Source: Candidatus Kapaibacterium sp.
Lineage (GTDB): Bacteria > Bacteroidota > Ignavibacteria > Kapaibacteriales > JAEUSM01
Direction of reading: 5' to 3'
DNA: 64,000 nucleotides
Assembly (NCBI GenBank): GCA_016788785.1
Contig: JAEUSM010000012.1
Location: 1-64,000, forward strand
Shown here: positions 36,118 to 45,089 of the stretch, piece after piece
How the letters are laid out: each line of letters opens with the position of its first letter
Numbering within the stretch: position 1 is the first letter of the stretch
Translations under genes and position numbers: made by a program
The notes under the pieces: generated by a model
The model's database searches: none
Seen by the model: only the letters and a program-made list of their open reading frames with translations
What the model was told of the DNA's origin: nothing

Positions 36118-37476
36118 ATGAAACAATCAATTCGTATCGCTTCTGGTCAAGGTTTTTGGGGAGATTTGCTGACTGCTCCTTTGCAACAAGTTACTTTAGG
36201 TCCAGTTGATTATTTGGTTATGGACTATTTGGCTGAAGTAACAATGTCTATAATGCAAAAGCAAAAAAATAAAAATCCTCTTCTAGGGTATGCGAAAGAT
36301 TTGGTTGATACGACGTTGGATGTATTACCACATTTATTGAAAAACAATATCACCATGATTTCCAATGGTGGTGGTGTACATCCCGAAGCTGCTCGAGATG
36401 CCATTATAGAAGGTGCAAAAAAATTAGGTCTTTCTGGATTTAAAATTGCGATTGTCACAGGTGATAATATTTTGCCTTCTATCACTGAACTCATTGACCA
36501 AGGTCATTCCATGAAGCATATGGAGACCGGGGTACCTATTAATGAAGTGAAAGATAAACTACTTTCTGCAAATGTTTATTTGGGAGCAGAACCAATTGTT
36601 GAGGCGCTTCGACAAGGTGCAAATATTATCATCACTGGTAGAACTACAGATACCGGTTTAACGCTTGCACCAATGATTTACGAATTTGGATGGGATATCA
36701 ATAATGTTGATTTGATGGCTGCTGGTACAGTTGCTGGTCATATCAATGAATGTGGTGCTCAAGCAAGTGGTGGAAACTTTTTGGGTGATTGGAAATCATT
36801 AGAAAATATGGAAAATGTTGGTTTTCCTATCATTGAGGCATTTCCTGATGGTTCATTTCACGTTACAAAACATAAAAATACTGGTGGTAAGGTTTCTCGT
36901 GAAACTGTTTCTGAACAATTGATGTACGAAATTGGAAATCCTGAAGAATATATTACTCCAGATTGTATTGCAGACTTTTCTTCGATTAAGTTAGAAGATT
37001 TGGGGAATGATACTGTGAAAGTTTATGGCATTACCGGTAAACCTCGTACTCCATTTTTAAAGGTTTCTGCATCGTATGAAGATGGTTTTGTTGCATTTGG
37101 TTCTCTTACATACGCAGCTCCTGAAGCGTATGAAAAAGCATCTATGGCGGATAGAATACTTCGCAAACGACTTGAAAATTTGGGTTTATCATTTGATGAA
37201 ATTCGTACTGAATATATCGGAATGAATGCATGTTTTGGAGCAGCTGCTGCACCAATAGTACCTAATGAGGTTATGATGAGAATTGGTGTTCGAGGAAAAT
37301 CCTATGCTAATGTCAACAGATTTTGTAAAGAATTAGCACCATTGATTCTAACTGGACCTCCTTCAGTTACTGGTTTTGCTGGTGGTAGACCAAAACCATC
37401 GGAAGTTGTTGCCTATTTCCCTGCATTAATCGATAGAAATGTCATTAAAACATCTGTTACAACTACTTCTGTCTAA
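36118..37476 (+). CDS. AtuA-like (DUF1446) acyclic terpene utilisation family protein
   Basis: A 452-residue cytoplasmic protein matching the AtuA family: IRIASGQGFWGD at residues 5-16, MISNGGGVHPEAARDA, IITGRTTDTGLTLAPMIYEFGWD and CGAQASGGNF. AtuA is named for citronellol and geraniol catabolism in Pseudomonas, but homologues are broadly distributed and the reaction is not established. Here it is embedded in an envelope-gene run, so the terpene role is not supported by context. Its stop overlaps the DUF2279 start by one base (TAATG), so the two are translationally coupled. Confidence 0.85.
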   Translation: MKQSIRIASGQGFWGDLLTAPLQQVTLGPVDYLVMDYLAEVTMSIMQKQKNKNPLLGYAKDLVDTTLDVLPHLLKNNITMISNGGGVHPEAARDAIIEGAKKLGLSGFKIAIVTGDNILPSITELIDQGHSMKHMETGVPINEVKDKLLSANVYLGAEPIVEALRQGANIIITGRTTDTGLTLAPMIYEFGWDINNVDLMAAGTVAGHINECGAQASGGNFLGDWKSLENMENVGFPIIEAFPDGSFHVTKHKNTGGKVSRETVSEQLMYEIGNPEEYITPDCIADFSSIKLEDLGNDTVKVYGITGKPRTPFLKVSASYEDGFVAFGSLTYAAPEAYEKASMADRILRKRLENLGLSFDEIRTEYIGMNACFGAAAAPIVPNEVMMRIGVRGKSYANVNRFCKELAPLILTGPPSVTGFAGGRPKPSEVVAYFPALIDRNVIKTSVTTTSV

Positions 37477-38588
37477 TGAAAATTGTCTTGTTTCTTCTTC
37501 TTGTGTTTGTTGTCAATACTGAAAGTGTCTTTTCACTCAGTGATTCTTCAATCGTAACCTTAAAAGGAGAAGCTCAAATTTCTAAAGTGGAAACTTCAGA
37601 TTCTATATTTTGGAGTGAATCGCAAATTGCATTCAACAAATTAGATGTTGACCCAATATTTCAAAATGATACTAACGTAAGTAGCAAAGTAGTTGAAGTC
37701 AAACCAATTCAAGTTTTAAAGCCTTATACGTATGCAGGAAGTAAACGATATACTGTTGATGGTGAAGCTCCTAATAGTAAGCAATCATTCGATTGGGTTC
37801 CTGCTACTATAACAGCTGGAATTGCTGGTGGGGCGTGTACAGGATTATATTTGTATCAGAAAAATGCATGGTGGTCTGATAATCGTTCTGCCTTTCATGT
37901 CCAAGAAGATGGAAACTACTCCTTACGAGCAGATAAATTAGGACATTTTTATGGTGGATACGTTGTTTCCTATTTAATAGGTGAAGGCATTATTGCCTCT
38001 GGTGTTCCTTTACGAACAGCTTATGCATTGGGTGCATTGGGTGGAATGATGTACCAAACCTTTGTTGAAATACAAGATGGTTACGGTTCTAATTGGGGAT
38101 TTAGTCCATCAGATGCAATTGCAAATTATCTTGGAGCTTGGTATTATTTAGCTCAATATGAAGTTCCTCTCTTACAAAACTTTACTCCAAAAGTACAGTT
38201 TATACCGTCTCGTTGGGTTGGGGATAGACCTATGGTTCATGAAACGGCAGTTTTTGATGATTACCACTCGATGACATACCATTTATCTGTCGAAATGGAA
38301 AATATTCTTCCTGAAACAGTAAAAAACTTTTGGCCAGATTGGTTGAATTTGTCAATTGGATATAATGTGAGAAATATGGAATATTTTGATTCTCAAGGCA
38401 ATTCTCTTATTGAAAGAAATGTTGTTATTGGCTTAGATTATAATCTTACTCGGTTAATTCCTGAAACAAATTCGAACATTGTTAATTGGTTAGTGCAAAC
38501 ATTTAATCACTATAAATTTCCATCTCCTGCAATAGTTATCGGAAAAGATGTTAAATTTGCAGTAATGTTTCCTTTTTTAGTACTTTAA
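37476..38588 (+). CDS. DUF2279 periplasmic/envelope protein
   Basis: A 370-residue exported protein with a signal peptide (residues 1-20, VLFLLLVFVVNTESVFS). After a linker there is a hydrophobic stretch (AGIAGGACTGLYLY, about 115-130), then the DUF2279 core: LRADKLGHFYGGYVVSYLIGEG, ALGALGGMMYQTFVEIQDGYGSNWGFSPSDAIANYLGA. The core resembles the YfiM lipoprotein family. Function unknown. The C-terminal third carries aromatic strands (WLNLSIGYNVRNMEYF, VVIGLDYNLTRLIPE) and may be membrane-associated. It is coupled to the AtuA-like gene by TAATG. Confidence 0.85.
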   Translation: MKIVLFLLLVFVVNTESVFSLSDSSIVTLKGEAQISKVETSDSIFWSESQIAFNKLDVDPIFQNDTNVSSKVVEVKPIQVLKPYTYAGSKRYTVDGEAPNSKQSFDWVPATITAGIAGGACTGLYLYQKNAWWSDNRSAFHVQEDGNYSLRADKLGHFYGGYVVSYLIGEGIIASGVPLRTAYALGALGGMMYQTFVEIQDGYGSNWGFSPSDAIANYLGAWYYLAQYEVPLLQNFTPKVQFIPSRWVGDRPMVHETAVFDDYHSMTYHLSVEMENILPETVKNFWPDWLNLSIGYNVRNMEYFDSQGNSLIERNVVIGLDYNLTRLIPETNSNIVNWLVQTFNHYKFPSPAIVIGKDVKFAVMFPFLVL

Positions 38589-38630
38589 ATTTTTTGATTT
38601 TTGAACAGTTTATCTGTAGAAGTTTTTCGG

Positions 38631-39449
38631 ATGCGCGATATTGACCAAGATGATTTTGTCGTTACTGATTCTATCAGCAATGAAGATATTCATCTTGAAC
38701 AATTATCGACACCATTAATTAGCATCATTATACCGGTTTTAGAAGAAGAGAAATTACTTCCACTTACGTTGGAGTTGTTTACTTCTTCAAGAAAGAAAAT
38801 GTATAATATTGAAGTAATTGTGAGTGATGGTGGTTCGAAAGATGCTACAGTTTCTATAGCCAAGCAATATGCAGACATTGTTGTAGTTCATAAAGAGAAT
38901 CGAAAACAAAGAATATCTGAAGGAAGGAATCTGGGAGCTGAAAAAGCATCTGGGGACATTTTAGTCTTCTTGAATGGAGACACAACCATTGCTAATCCTG
39001 AAATGTTTTTTGAAGAAATAGTTTTATGGTCAAAAGGAAAAGGCTCACTCCGGCCATGTGATGCTTTAGCATTCCCAGTGAAGATATCTCCTGCTGAAAG
39101 TAGATTGAGTGATAAACTTTTTCATTCATTTTTTAATGTGTATTTACATTTTCTCAATAAAATTGGCTTGGGAATGGGTCGAGGAGAATGTCAAGTAGTT
39201 AAATCCAAAATATTCAAAAAAGTTGGCGGATATAATCCAAAAGTAGCTGCTGGTGAAGATTTTGATTTGATGCATCGAATTTCAAAAATTGGAACAGTTG
39301 GATTTGCAAAGAATATCCTTGTATACGAATCTCCCCGTAGATTTAGAAAATTTGGCTATAGCCGAATTATGTTCACCTGGTTTACTAATTGGTTATCTGT
39401 ATTAGTATTTGGTAAATCTACTTCTGAAGAGTGGGAAGCTGTTCGATAG
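38631..39449 (+). CDS. Family 2 glycosyltransferase (GT-A)
   Basis: A 272-residue inverting GT2-type transferase. The N-terminal fold begins ISIIIPVLEEEKLLPLTLELF, with VIVSDGGSKDATVSIAKQY, RKQRISEGRNLGAEKASGDILVFLNGDT (the DxD-equivalent is NGDT) and GAGEDFDLMHRI near the acceptor site. The donor and acceptor are unknown; the position before murB suggests envelope glycan work. The start chosen is the ATG at 38631, because the upstream TTG at 38601 would add a weak extension. One base separates its stop from murB. Confidence 0.87.
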   Translation: MRDIDQDDFVVTDSISNEDIHLEQLSTPLISIIIPVLEEEKLLPLTLELFTSSRKKMYNIEVIVSDGGSKDATVSIAKQYADIVVVHKENRKQRISEGRNLGAEKASGDILVFLNGDTTIANPEMFFEEIVLWSKGKGSLRPCDALAFPVKISPAESRLSDKLFHSFFNVYLHFLNKIGLGMGRGECQVVKSKIFKKVGGYNPKVAAGEDFDLMHRISKIGTVGFAKNILVYESPRRFRKFGYSRIMFTWFTNWLSVLVFGKSTSEEWEAVR

Positions 39450-39450
39450 T

Positions 39451-40464
39451 ATGATTGAACATCATAAAGACTTAACTTCCTTAACGACTTTTCATGTACC
39501 TGCTGTTGCTGAACAGTATTGTAAGGTTACTACGATTGATGAAGCAAGGTCTGTCATCCAAATTGCAAAAGAACAAAAAAAATCTCTCAAAATATTAGGT
39601 GGTGGTAGTAATATTCTTTTGACAAAAGATTTAAATTCTTTAGTTCTTCACACTTGTATCGATGGTATGAAAACCGAAGTGAATACTTCAACAACATTAC
39701 TTACTGTCAACGCAGGTGTTGAATGGCATTCTCTTGTTAGTTATTGCGTTGAAAATTCCTTAGGTGGAATTGAAAATTTAGCACTTATTCCTGGTTTTGT
39801 AGGTGCAGCTCCGATTCAAAATATTGGAGCTTATGGAGTAGAAATTGCAGATGTTTTAGAATCCGTTACACTGTTAGATCTTAACACATTAGAACAGTAC
39901 ACCCTTTCTAATTCAGAATGTAAGTTTGGATATCGAGATTCAATTTTTAAACGTTCACTCGCAGGGAAAGTTCTTATCGTCTCTGTTTCTTTGCTTTTGA
40001 CCAATACGAATCACAAAATCAACTATTCCTACAAAGATGTTGCCTTGGAATTAGAATTACATTCAATAAATACTCCAACAATTGCTGATGTTTTTTCGGC
40101 AGTAGTATCTGTTCGAAAAAGAAAATTACCTGATCCAAATGTACTTGGTAATGCAGGGAGTTTTTTCAAAAATCCGGTAATACCAAAAACATTGTTAGAA
40201 GAAATTCAACGACAATTCCCAACCATTCCATCGTATAAATATGATGATGAGAATGTAAAAGTTGCAGCTGCATTTTTGATTGAAAATGTCGGTATGAAGG
40301 GCTATCGTTCGAATGAAGTAGGTACCCATATTCATCAGCCGTTAGTATTGGTAAATTATGGTAATGGGACTGGTGGTGAAGTCTTGGAATTGGCACATAC
40401 CATTATTGAAAAAGTAAAATCTACATTTGGAATTACCCTGCAAACAGAAGTCAATATTTGGTAG
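39451..40464 (+). CDS. murB: UDP-N-acetylenolpyruvoylglucosamine reductase
   Basis: MurB makes UDP-MurNAc from UDP-GlcNAc enolpyruvate using NADPH and FAD, committing to peptidoglycan. The VAO-type FAD site ILGGGSNIL is near residue 50, followed by GFVGAAPIQNIGAYG, FGYRDSIFK, LGNAGSFFKNP and C-terminal EVNIW. At 337 residues from the ATG at 39451 (one base after the GT2 stop) it matches the type I MurB length. A longer start at 39409 would overlap GT2 by 41 bases and is rejected. It is the last gene of the envelope run. Confidence 0.95.
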   Translation: MIEHHKDLTSLTTFHVPAVAEQYCKVTTIDEARSVIQIAKEQKKSLKILGGGSNILLTKDLNSLVLHTCIDGMKTEVNTSTTLLTVNAGVEWHSLVSYCVENSLGGIENLALIPGFVGAAPIQNIGAYGVEIADVLESVTLLDLNTLEQYTLSNSECKFGYRDSIFKRSLAGKVLIVSVSLLLTNTNHKINYSYKDVALELELHSINTPTIADVFSAVVSVRKRKLPDPNVLGNAGSFFKNPVIPKTLLEEIQRQFPTIPSYKYDDENVKVAAAFLIENVGMKGYRSNEVGTHIHQPLVLVNYGNGTGGEVLELAHTIIEKVKSTFGITLQTEVNIW

Positions 40465-40552
40465 TTTTTTATCGAATTGTTTACTCTCTCCATACGACTT
40501 CATTAAAATTTGCGTAAATTAGTGCTTATACTACAAAATCTGATTCTTTTCT

Positions 40553-43240
40553 ATGCAAAATCAACTACGAATTCTTCTTTTTATATTCATTAGTAGCTTT
40601 CTAACATTAGCAGCGCAAGATACCCAGTTAGTGAATCCTTCGGTATGGAATTATCCATTGGGAAATCCATCTGGTACATTGCTGCAATTGTATAAATCTG
40701 CACCACAAGAATTAGAATGTTGTTTTAATGTCAAATGGTCTACATCAGCAATTTCTGGCGATGTGCAACCATTAATAGGTAACATAATCAACAACGCACC
40801 GGTTAGTGGAGATTTTTTCCGTTCACCAAATGAAATTGTTGCCTACGTAAATGGTCAGATAGTGATTTTAGATGCATACGGTCGTCAAAGAATAGCAGGA
40901 CTACCATTTGATGTTGCTATAACTGCAAGTAAGGTTTCGTTACTCATAGATACAACAACAGAAAGTTCATATTCACTTTCTGGTGAACAAACAATGGTAT
41001 TTTGTTTGGAAGGGTACGAACAAGTTCGAGATAGAGATTCCGTTGCTTATGCTTGGGTTATGGGTGTAATTCCAAATACAGATTCCTTGAAACTTATTCA
41101 TCGATTGGCAGTAAGTTTGGGTGATTTTGCACCAAATACTTTTGCTTCTGTCACTCCATTCTATGCTAGAGCAGAACGAAGTACTTCACCAAGAAGACCT
41201 TGGTACATTTATGTACAAGTAAATATGACGAACCCAGTGGTTCAATTTGGCAATAGAACACCCTTTTATCGTGGAATTGGCGTGTTTTCGATGAATGAGT
41301 TTGACTCTCCATTAGCACTATTCGATGCATCTGATGAAAAACCATTTCGATTTTATACAGGACCTGAAGTAACATCATATCCTCCATCAGTAGATCAAAC
41401 ATTTCAAAATGGTCGTATGGAAGATGCTGTAGTGTTACCCTCATTTTATCCAACACCTACGATACAAAGTTCCGTAGCAACTGGTATAGATTCTACTATT
41501 GTTACCTTTGCAAACACTCCCTATGTTGCAGGGTTACGTGTTATAAATGAACAGCCTTCTTTTGCAATTCGTCCTTATTTTATAAATTCTACTCTTACTT
41601 CAGGAGCTATTCGTCCGATTATTCGAATGATTCCGTATTCATTTACTGATGTTGAAAACGAAACTGAAGTGGAAAAAAAGTTTTATATCGTTTCTGAAGA
41701 ATATACTGGTCGAGATACTTCCATTGGGCGTTCAAAATTGCATTTGTTTCAAGAAGTTCCAAATTTTAATTTCATAGAACCAATAACATTTCCAAATTCT
41801 GAAATTACTCCATTTTTAGGTGATTCAAATCATTTATGGTCAATTGGAATAGGAAATGTTGACGGAACGGATAAAACAAATGAGTTTCCTGCAGGTAATG
41901 GACCAAAGTTTTTCCCATTTAATCCAGGGAATGAAATTGTAGTAACTCAATCAAGTAAGGATTTTGTCATTGCACAAAGCAAAATAAGTGTTTTGCGATA
42001 CAGAACTGACGAAGTGATGAAAGCAGTTCCTTTGCAACCATTTAGAAAATTTGACACCATCGCTTCTGCAAAAATCTCAGGCTGGTTGGCAGCAATCAAT
42101 GATTTGGATGGACAAATAGATGGTAAAGAAGAAATTATTCTTATAGATGGTTCAGAATTGAAGGTTCTGCGTTTACGAGATTACAAAAGCAAGGAATTTC
42201 TATCGGGCGACCCATTTCAAATTGTTTACAAAAAGAATTTCCCTTTTGAACAAATTCGTTCAGTCGCTGTAGCTGATTTGGAAGGTGATGGGTTGAATGA
42301 TATCATCGTTACAACAACCAAACAAACCTATGCTTTAGGAAGTCCACTTATTTGTACTACCTTTGTTTCGAAAGCCTCAATTCCAACTTCAGCAACTTCT
42401 GGAGATGAAATTAGAATCTCTGGTCAGTCATTGTGTGCTAAACCAGTTCGATTAGAATATTCTTATGATCAACTAAATTGGACCTTTGTAGATTCTGCTA
42501 TAACCAGAAACGAGGCGGGTTCATTTAGTTTTATTACCACCGTTCCTTGCCCATATTTTGAATGTACAGAATCAATTGATAATGGAAAAGTTGTCTATTT
42601 TCGTGTTAGTACGACATCTTCAGGTATACTCATTGGTGACACTATTCCAGTGATTGTATTTCCAAAAAAAATCAACTTTACTGTTGACAATGGGGTAACA
42701 CCTTGTCCATATTTTGCTTTTCGTTGGACAAAAGATACTGTGAATATTGGTCAAAATTATACGTTGTTTTATTCTTTAGATTCAGGTTCTACTTTTATAC
42801 AAATTGCATCAGTTCCTGCTTCTAGCGGATTTTACGAATGGAGTTCTTTACCGACCAAACTACCTCCTATGATGAAAATGCGTTTGTGCGGTTTCAATGA
42901 TTGTATAATAACAGATACAACACTGATTTTCCCTACAGAAGAAAATCCAGATTTAGTTATTGTAGCTCCTAATCCTTTCAATCCAATGAGAGAATCTGCT
43001 GAAATTGTCTACAGCGTTCCTGAAAATTCTAATTTGACTATTAAAGTTTATGATGAGAATAATAGGGTTGTTGCAGAGCCAATCCGTAACTCCCCAAGAA
43101 TAAAAAATGTCTCTTATTGTGACCGTTGGGATGGAACCAGAATGGATGGTTCATACTCATCAAATGGGATGTATTACATTTCATTAGAGTATGATAATGG
43201 TATGCGTGAAATTCGACCTGTATATGTACGTAAAAAATAA
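40553..43240 (+). CDS. Secreted protein with C-terminal type IX/FlgD-like sorting domain
   Basis: An 895-residue exported protein. A signal peptide covers about residues 4-20 (RILLFIFISSFLTLAAQ). The mature part is beta-rich, with an FG-GAP-like IRSVAVADLEGDGLNDIIVTTTKQTYALG near residue 575, of integrin/propeller type. C-terminally (last ~85 residues) VIVAPNPFNPMRESAEIVYSVP, YDENNRVVAEPI, YCDRWDGTRMDG and GMYYISLEYDNG form the PNPFNP sorting domain. Surface location is therefore likely; the binding target is unknown. It is separated from murB by 88 bases with a repeat-free AT-rich leader. Confidence 0.85.
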   Translation: MQNQLRILLFIFISSFLTLAAQDTQLVNPSVWNYPLGNPSGTLLQLYKSAPQELECCFNVKWSTSAISGDVQPLIGNIINNAPVSGDFFRSPNEIVAYVNGQIVILDAYGRQRIAGLPFDVAITASKVSLLIDTTTESSYSLSGEQTMVFCLEGYEQVRDRDSVAYAWVMGVIPNTDSLKLIHRLAVSLGDFAPNTFASVTPFYARAERSTSPRRPWYIYVQVNMTNPVVQFGNRTPFYRGIGVFSMNEFDSPLALFDASDEKPFRFYTGPEVTSYPPSVDQTFQNGRMEDAVVLPSFYPTPTIQSSVATGIDSTIVTFANTPYVAGLRVINEQPSFAIRPYFINSTLTSGAIRPIIRMIPYSFTDVENETEVEKKFYIVSEEYTGRDTSIGRSKLHLFQEVPNFNFIEPITFPNSEITPFLGDSNHLWSIGIGNVDGTDKTNEFPAGNGPKFFPFNPGNEIVVTQSSKDFVIAQSKISVLRYRTDEVMKAVPLQPFRKFDTIASAKISGWLAAINDLDGQIDGKEEIILIDGSELKVLRLRDYKSKEFLSGDPFQIVYKKNFPFEQIRSVAVADLEGDGLNDIIVTTTKQTYALGSPLICTTFVSKASIPTSATSGDEIRISGQSLCAKPVRLEYSYDQLNWTFVDSAITRNEAGSFSFITTVPCPYFECTESIDNGKVVYFRVSTTSSGILIGDTIPVIVFPKKINFTVDNGVTPCPYFAFRWTKDTVNIGQNYTLFYSLDSGSTFIQIASVPASSGFYEWSSLPTKLPPMMKMRLCGFNDCIITDTTLIFPTEENPDLVIVAPNPFNPMRESAEIVYSVPENSNLTIKVYDENNRVVAEPIRNSPRIKNVSYCDRWDGTRMDGSYSSNGMYYISLEYDNGMREIRPVYVRKK

Positions 43241-43291
43241 CTGAAATTTACATTCGTTACATATATTCATTGTAAAAAAGACATAGTAAAA

Positions 43292-44065
43292 ATGAGAATT
43301 TTAGTTATAGAAGACGAAAAAAAAGTAGCGAAGTTTATCAAATCAGGGTTAGAAGAAGAACGCTACACCGTTGAAGTCGCAAATGATGGAGTTACAGGTT
43401 TAGAACACGCTCTCAATCATTTTTACGATGTCATTATATTAGATGTGATGCTTCCACGGAAAAGTGGAATGGCAGTACTGACAGAAATCCGAAATGCAGG
43501 ATTAGCGACACCAATTTTGATGTTGACTGCTCGCGGAACCACCGATGATAAGGTAATGGGTTTAGATTTAGGTGCAGATGATTATTTACCTAAGCCCTTT
43601 CATTTCGAGGAATTAGTCGCTCGAATTCGTGCAATCTCTCGTAGAACTTCCACAGAAAAAAATACAAAACTCTATTGTAATGATTTAGTACTTGATACTG
43701 TTTCCCACCTTGCATATCGTTTTAATCAAGAAATTGAACTGACAACAAAAGAATATTCTCTCCTTGAATATTTAATGAGAAACAAAAACAAAATTGTTTC
43801 ACGTTCTTTGATTATGCAACACGTTTGGAAAACAGCATTTGACTCAGAGTCAAATATTATTGATGTATATATCAAACGATTACGTAACAAAATTGAAAAA
43901 TCTGGAAGTGAACGAATTTTGTATTCTGTACGTGGGTCAGGCTATCGTGTTCGTGAACGTTTAGAAGGCAAATCGGATGGTTCTGAACAAGAGTTCTCTG
44001 CAGGACTTGATGAAGAATCGGATGTGTACGAAGATGATGATGCAGATTCTGATTCGTCAAAATAA
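43292..44065 (+). CDS. OmpR/PhoB family response regulator
   Basis: A two-component DNA-binding regulator. The receiver (residues 1-115) has ED at 7-8, phospho-acceptor D51 in ILDVMLP, T in LTAR and K in PKPF. A winged-helix domain follows (about 128-225): LTTKEYSLLEYLMRNKNKIVSRS, VDVYIKRLRNKIEKSGSE, and VRGSGYRVRE, a complete Trans_reg_C. The last 30 residues form an acidic Asp/Glu/Ser-rich tail unusual for the family. No histidine kinase adjoins it, so its partner is elsewhere (orphan regulator here). It is followed by the MazG-like gene, 8 bases on. Confidence 0.93.
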   Translation: MRILVIEDEKKVAKFIKSGLEEERYTVEVANDGVTGLEHALNHFYDVIILDVMLPRKSGMAVLTEIRNAGLATPILMLTARGTTDDKVMGLDLGADDYLPKPFHFEELVARIRAISRRTSTEKNTKLYCNDLVLDTVSHLAYRFNQEIELTTKEYSLLEYLMRNKNKIVSRSLIMQHVWKTAFDSESNIIDVYIKRLRNKIEKSGSERILYSVRGSGYRVRERLEGKSDGSEQEFSAGLDEESDVYEDDDADSDSSK

Positions 44066-44073
44066 TTCATTGT

Positions 44074-44409
44074 ATGAGTAAAACCGACTATAATGAAGTA
44101 CCTTTTCATTCTTTGCTACAAGTAGTTGCAGAATATATTCAACCACTACAAAGATCTTTTGATATCTATCAACAAGAATATTTCCTAAAAAGACCTCCAG
44201 AATTTTTTGCTTTGGAGTTATGTGGTGAAGCAGGAGAATTAGCGAATAAAGAAAAAAAATTGTGGAAAGGTAAGGATATTTCCTTAGAGGAACTTTCCGA
44301 AGAGGCTGCAGATGTTGTGATTGCTTTATTCAACTATGCAAATTCTCGAAATATAAATCTTGCTGAAGCATTAGTTAATAAATTAGAAAAAATTCAGCCA
44401 AAACCGTAA
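44074..44409 (+). CDS. MazG-like nucleotide pyrophosphohydrolase
   Basis: An all-alpha NTP pyrophosphatase of 111 residues with the MazG signature: ALELCGEAGELANKEKKLWKG then EELSEEAADVVIALFNYAN, giving the E-x-x-E-x12-28-E-x-x-D metal-binding arrangement. Members hydrolyse non-canonical or modified nucleoside triphosphates to monophosphates. A single domain (short form). It is followed by a terminator and probably read on the same transcript as the OmpR-type regulator. Confidence 0.88.
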   Translation: MSKTDYNEVPFHSLLQVVAEYIQPLQRSFDIYQQEYFLKRPPEFFALELCGEAGELANKEKKLWKGKDISLEELSEEAADVVIALFNYANSRNINLAEALVNKLEKIQPKP

Positions 44410-44415
44410 ATCTTT

Positions 44416-44437
44416 AGCCCCAAATTGGGGCTTTTTA
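44416..44437 (+). terminator. Terminator after the MazG-like gene
   Basis: AGCCCC (44416-44421) pairs with GGGGCT (44427-44432) around AAATT, followed by TTTT. Confidence 0.8.
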
Positions 44438-44451
44438 GTCAATAGTCACTT

Positions 44452-45087
44452 ATGAATCTACATACTCAACCAACATTTTTGTGGTATTGTTCAGTCTACG
44501 CACATAAATATTCCAATCAACTTCGAGATACATGCAAACATTTTTTCTCTGGGAAAGGTATTCCACCTTCTCATTCAGATAAACTGAAGGTAGTCAAAGA
44601 ATATTATTCGAAGTACAAACCATCAGTTTTTGTCGAAACTGGAACATATTTGGGACATATGCTTCATTCTGTTCATTCTTGGTTTTTACAAACGCATAGT
44701 ATTGAATTAGACCCTATTTTTCATACTCGAGCAGTGAATCTATTTTCGAAGTTTCCTTCAGTCATCATTCATTTAGGTGATAGTACGACTGTGTTGCCAA
44801 AGGTCATAGAGTCAATAAATGAACCAATTCTCTTTTGGTTAGATGCTCATTATTTTGGGGGAGTAACTGCATTTGGAATGGAGGAAACACCTATTTTGAA
44901 AGAATTACAAGCAATTTTCCAACATCCAATAAAAAACCACATTATTCTCATCGATGACGCACGATGTTTTACAGGTGAGAATGGTTACCCAACTCCAATA
45001 GATTTGACTGAATTTGTTGCGAAATATCGACCAGATTTGTTGTGTGATATTCGGCGAGATGTCATTCGAATAGTACCGAAAGCGTAA
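44452..45087 (+). CDS. Putative SAM-dependent methyltransferase family protein
   Basis: A 211-residue protein with a Rossmann-like core. VFVETGTYLGHMLHSV (about 59-74) is a variant of the SAM-binding glycine motif, followed by HSIELDPIFHTRA with the acidic ribose-binding residue. The motif WLDAHYFGGVTAFGMEETPILKEL and HIILIDDARCFTGENGYPT are characteristic of a family of small methyltransferase-like proteins of unknown substrate, seen next to polysaccharide genes elsewhere. The gene is 2 bases before copA. Confidence 0.75.
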   Translation: MNLHTQPTFLWYCSVYAHKYSNQLRDTCKHFFSGKGIPPSHSDKLKVVKEYYSKYKPSVFVETGTYLGHMLHSVHSWFLQTHSIELDPIFHTRAVNLFSKFPSVIIHLGDSTTVLPKVIESINEPILFWLDAHYFGGVTAFGMEETPILKELQAIFQHPIKNHIILIDDARCFTGENGYPTPIDLTEFVAKYRPDLLCDIRRDVIRIVPKA

Positions 45088-45089
45088 TA

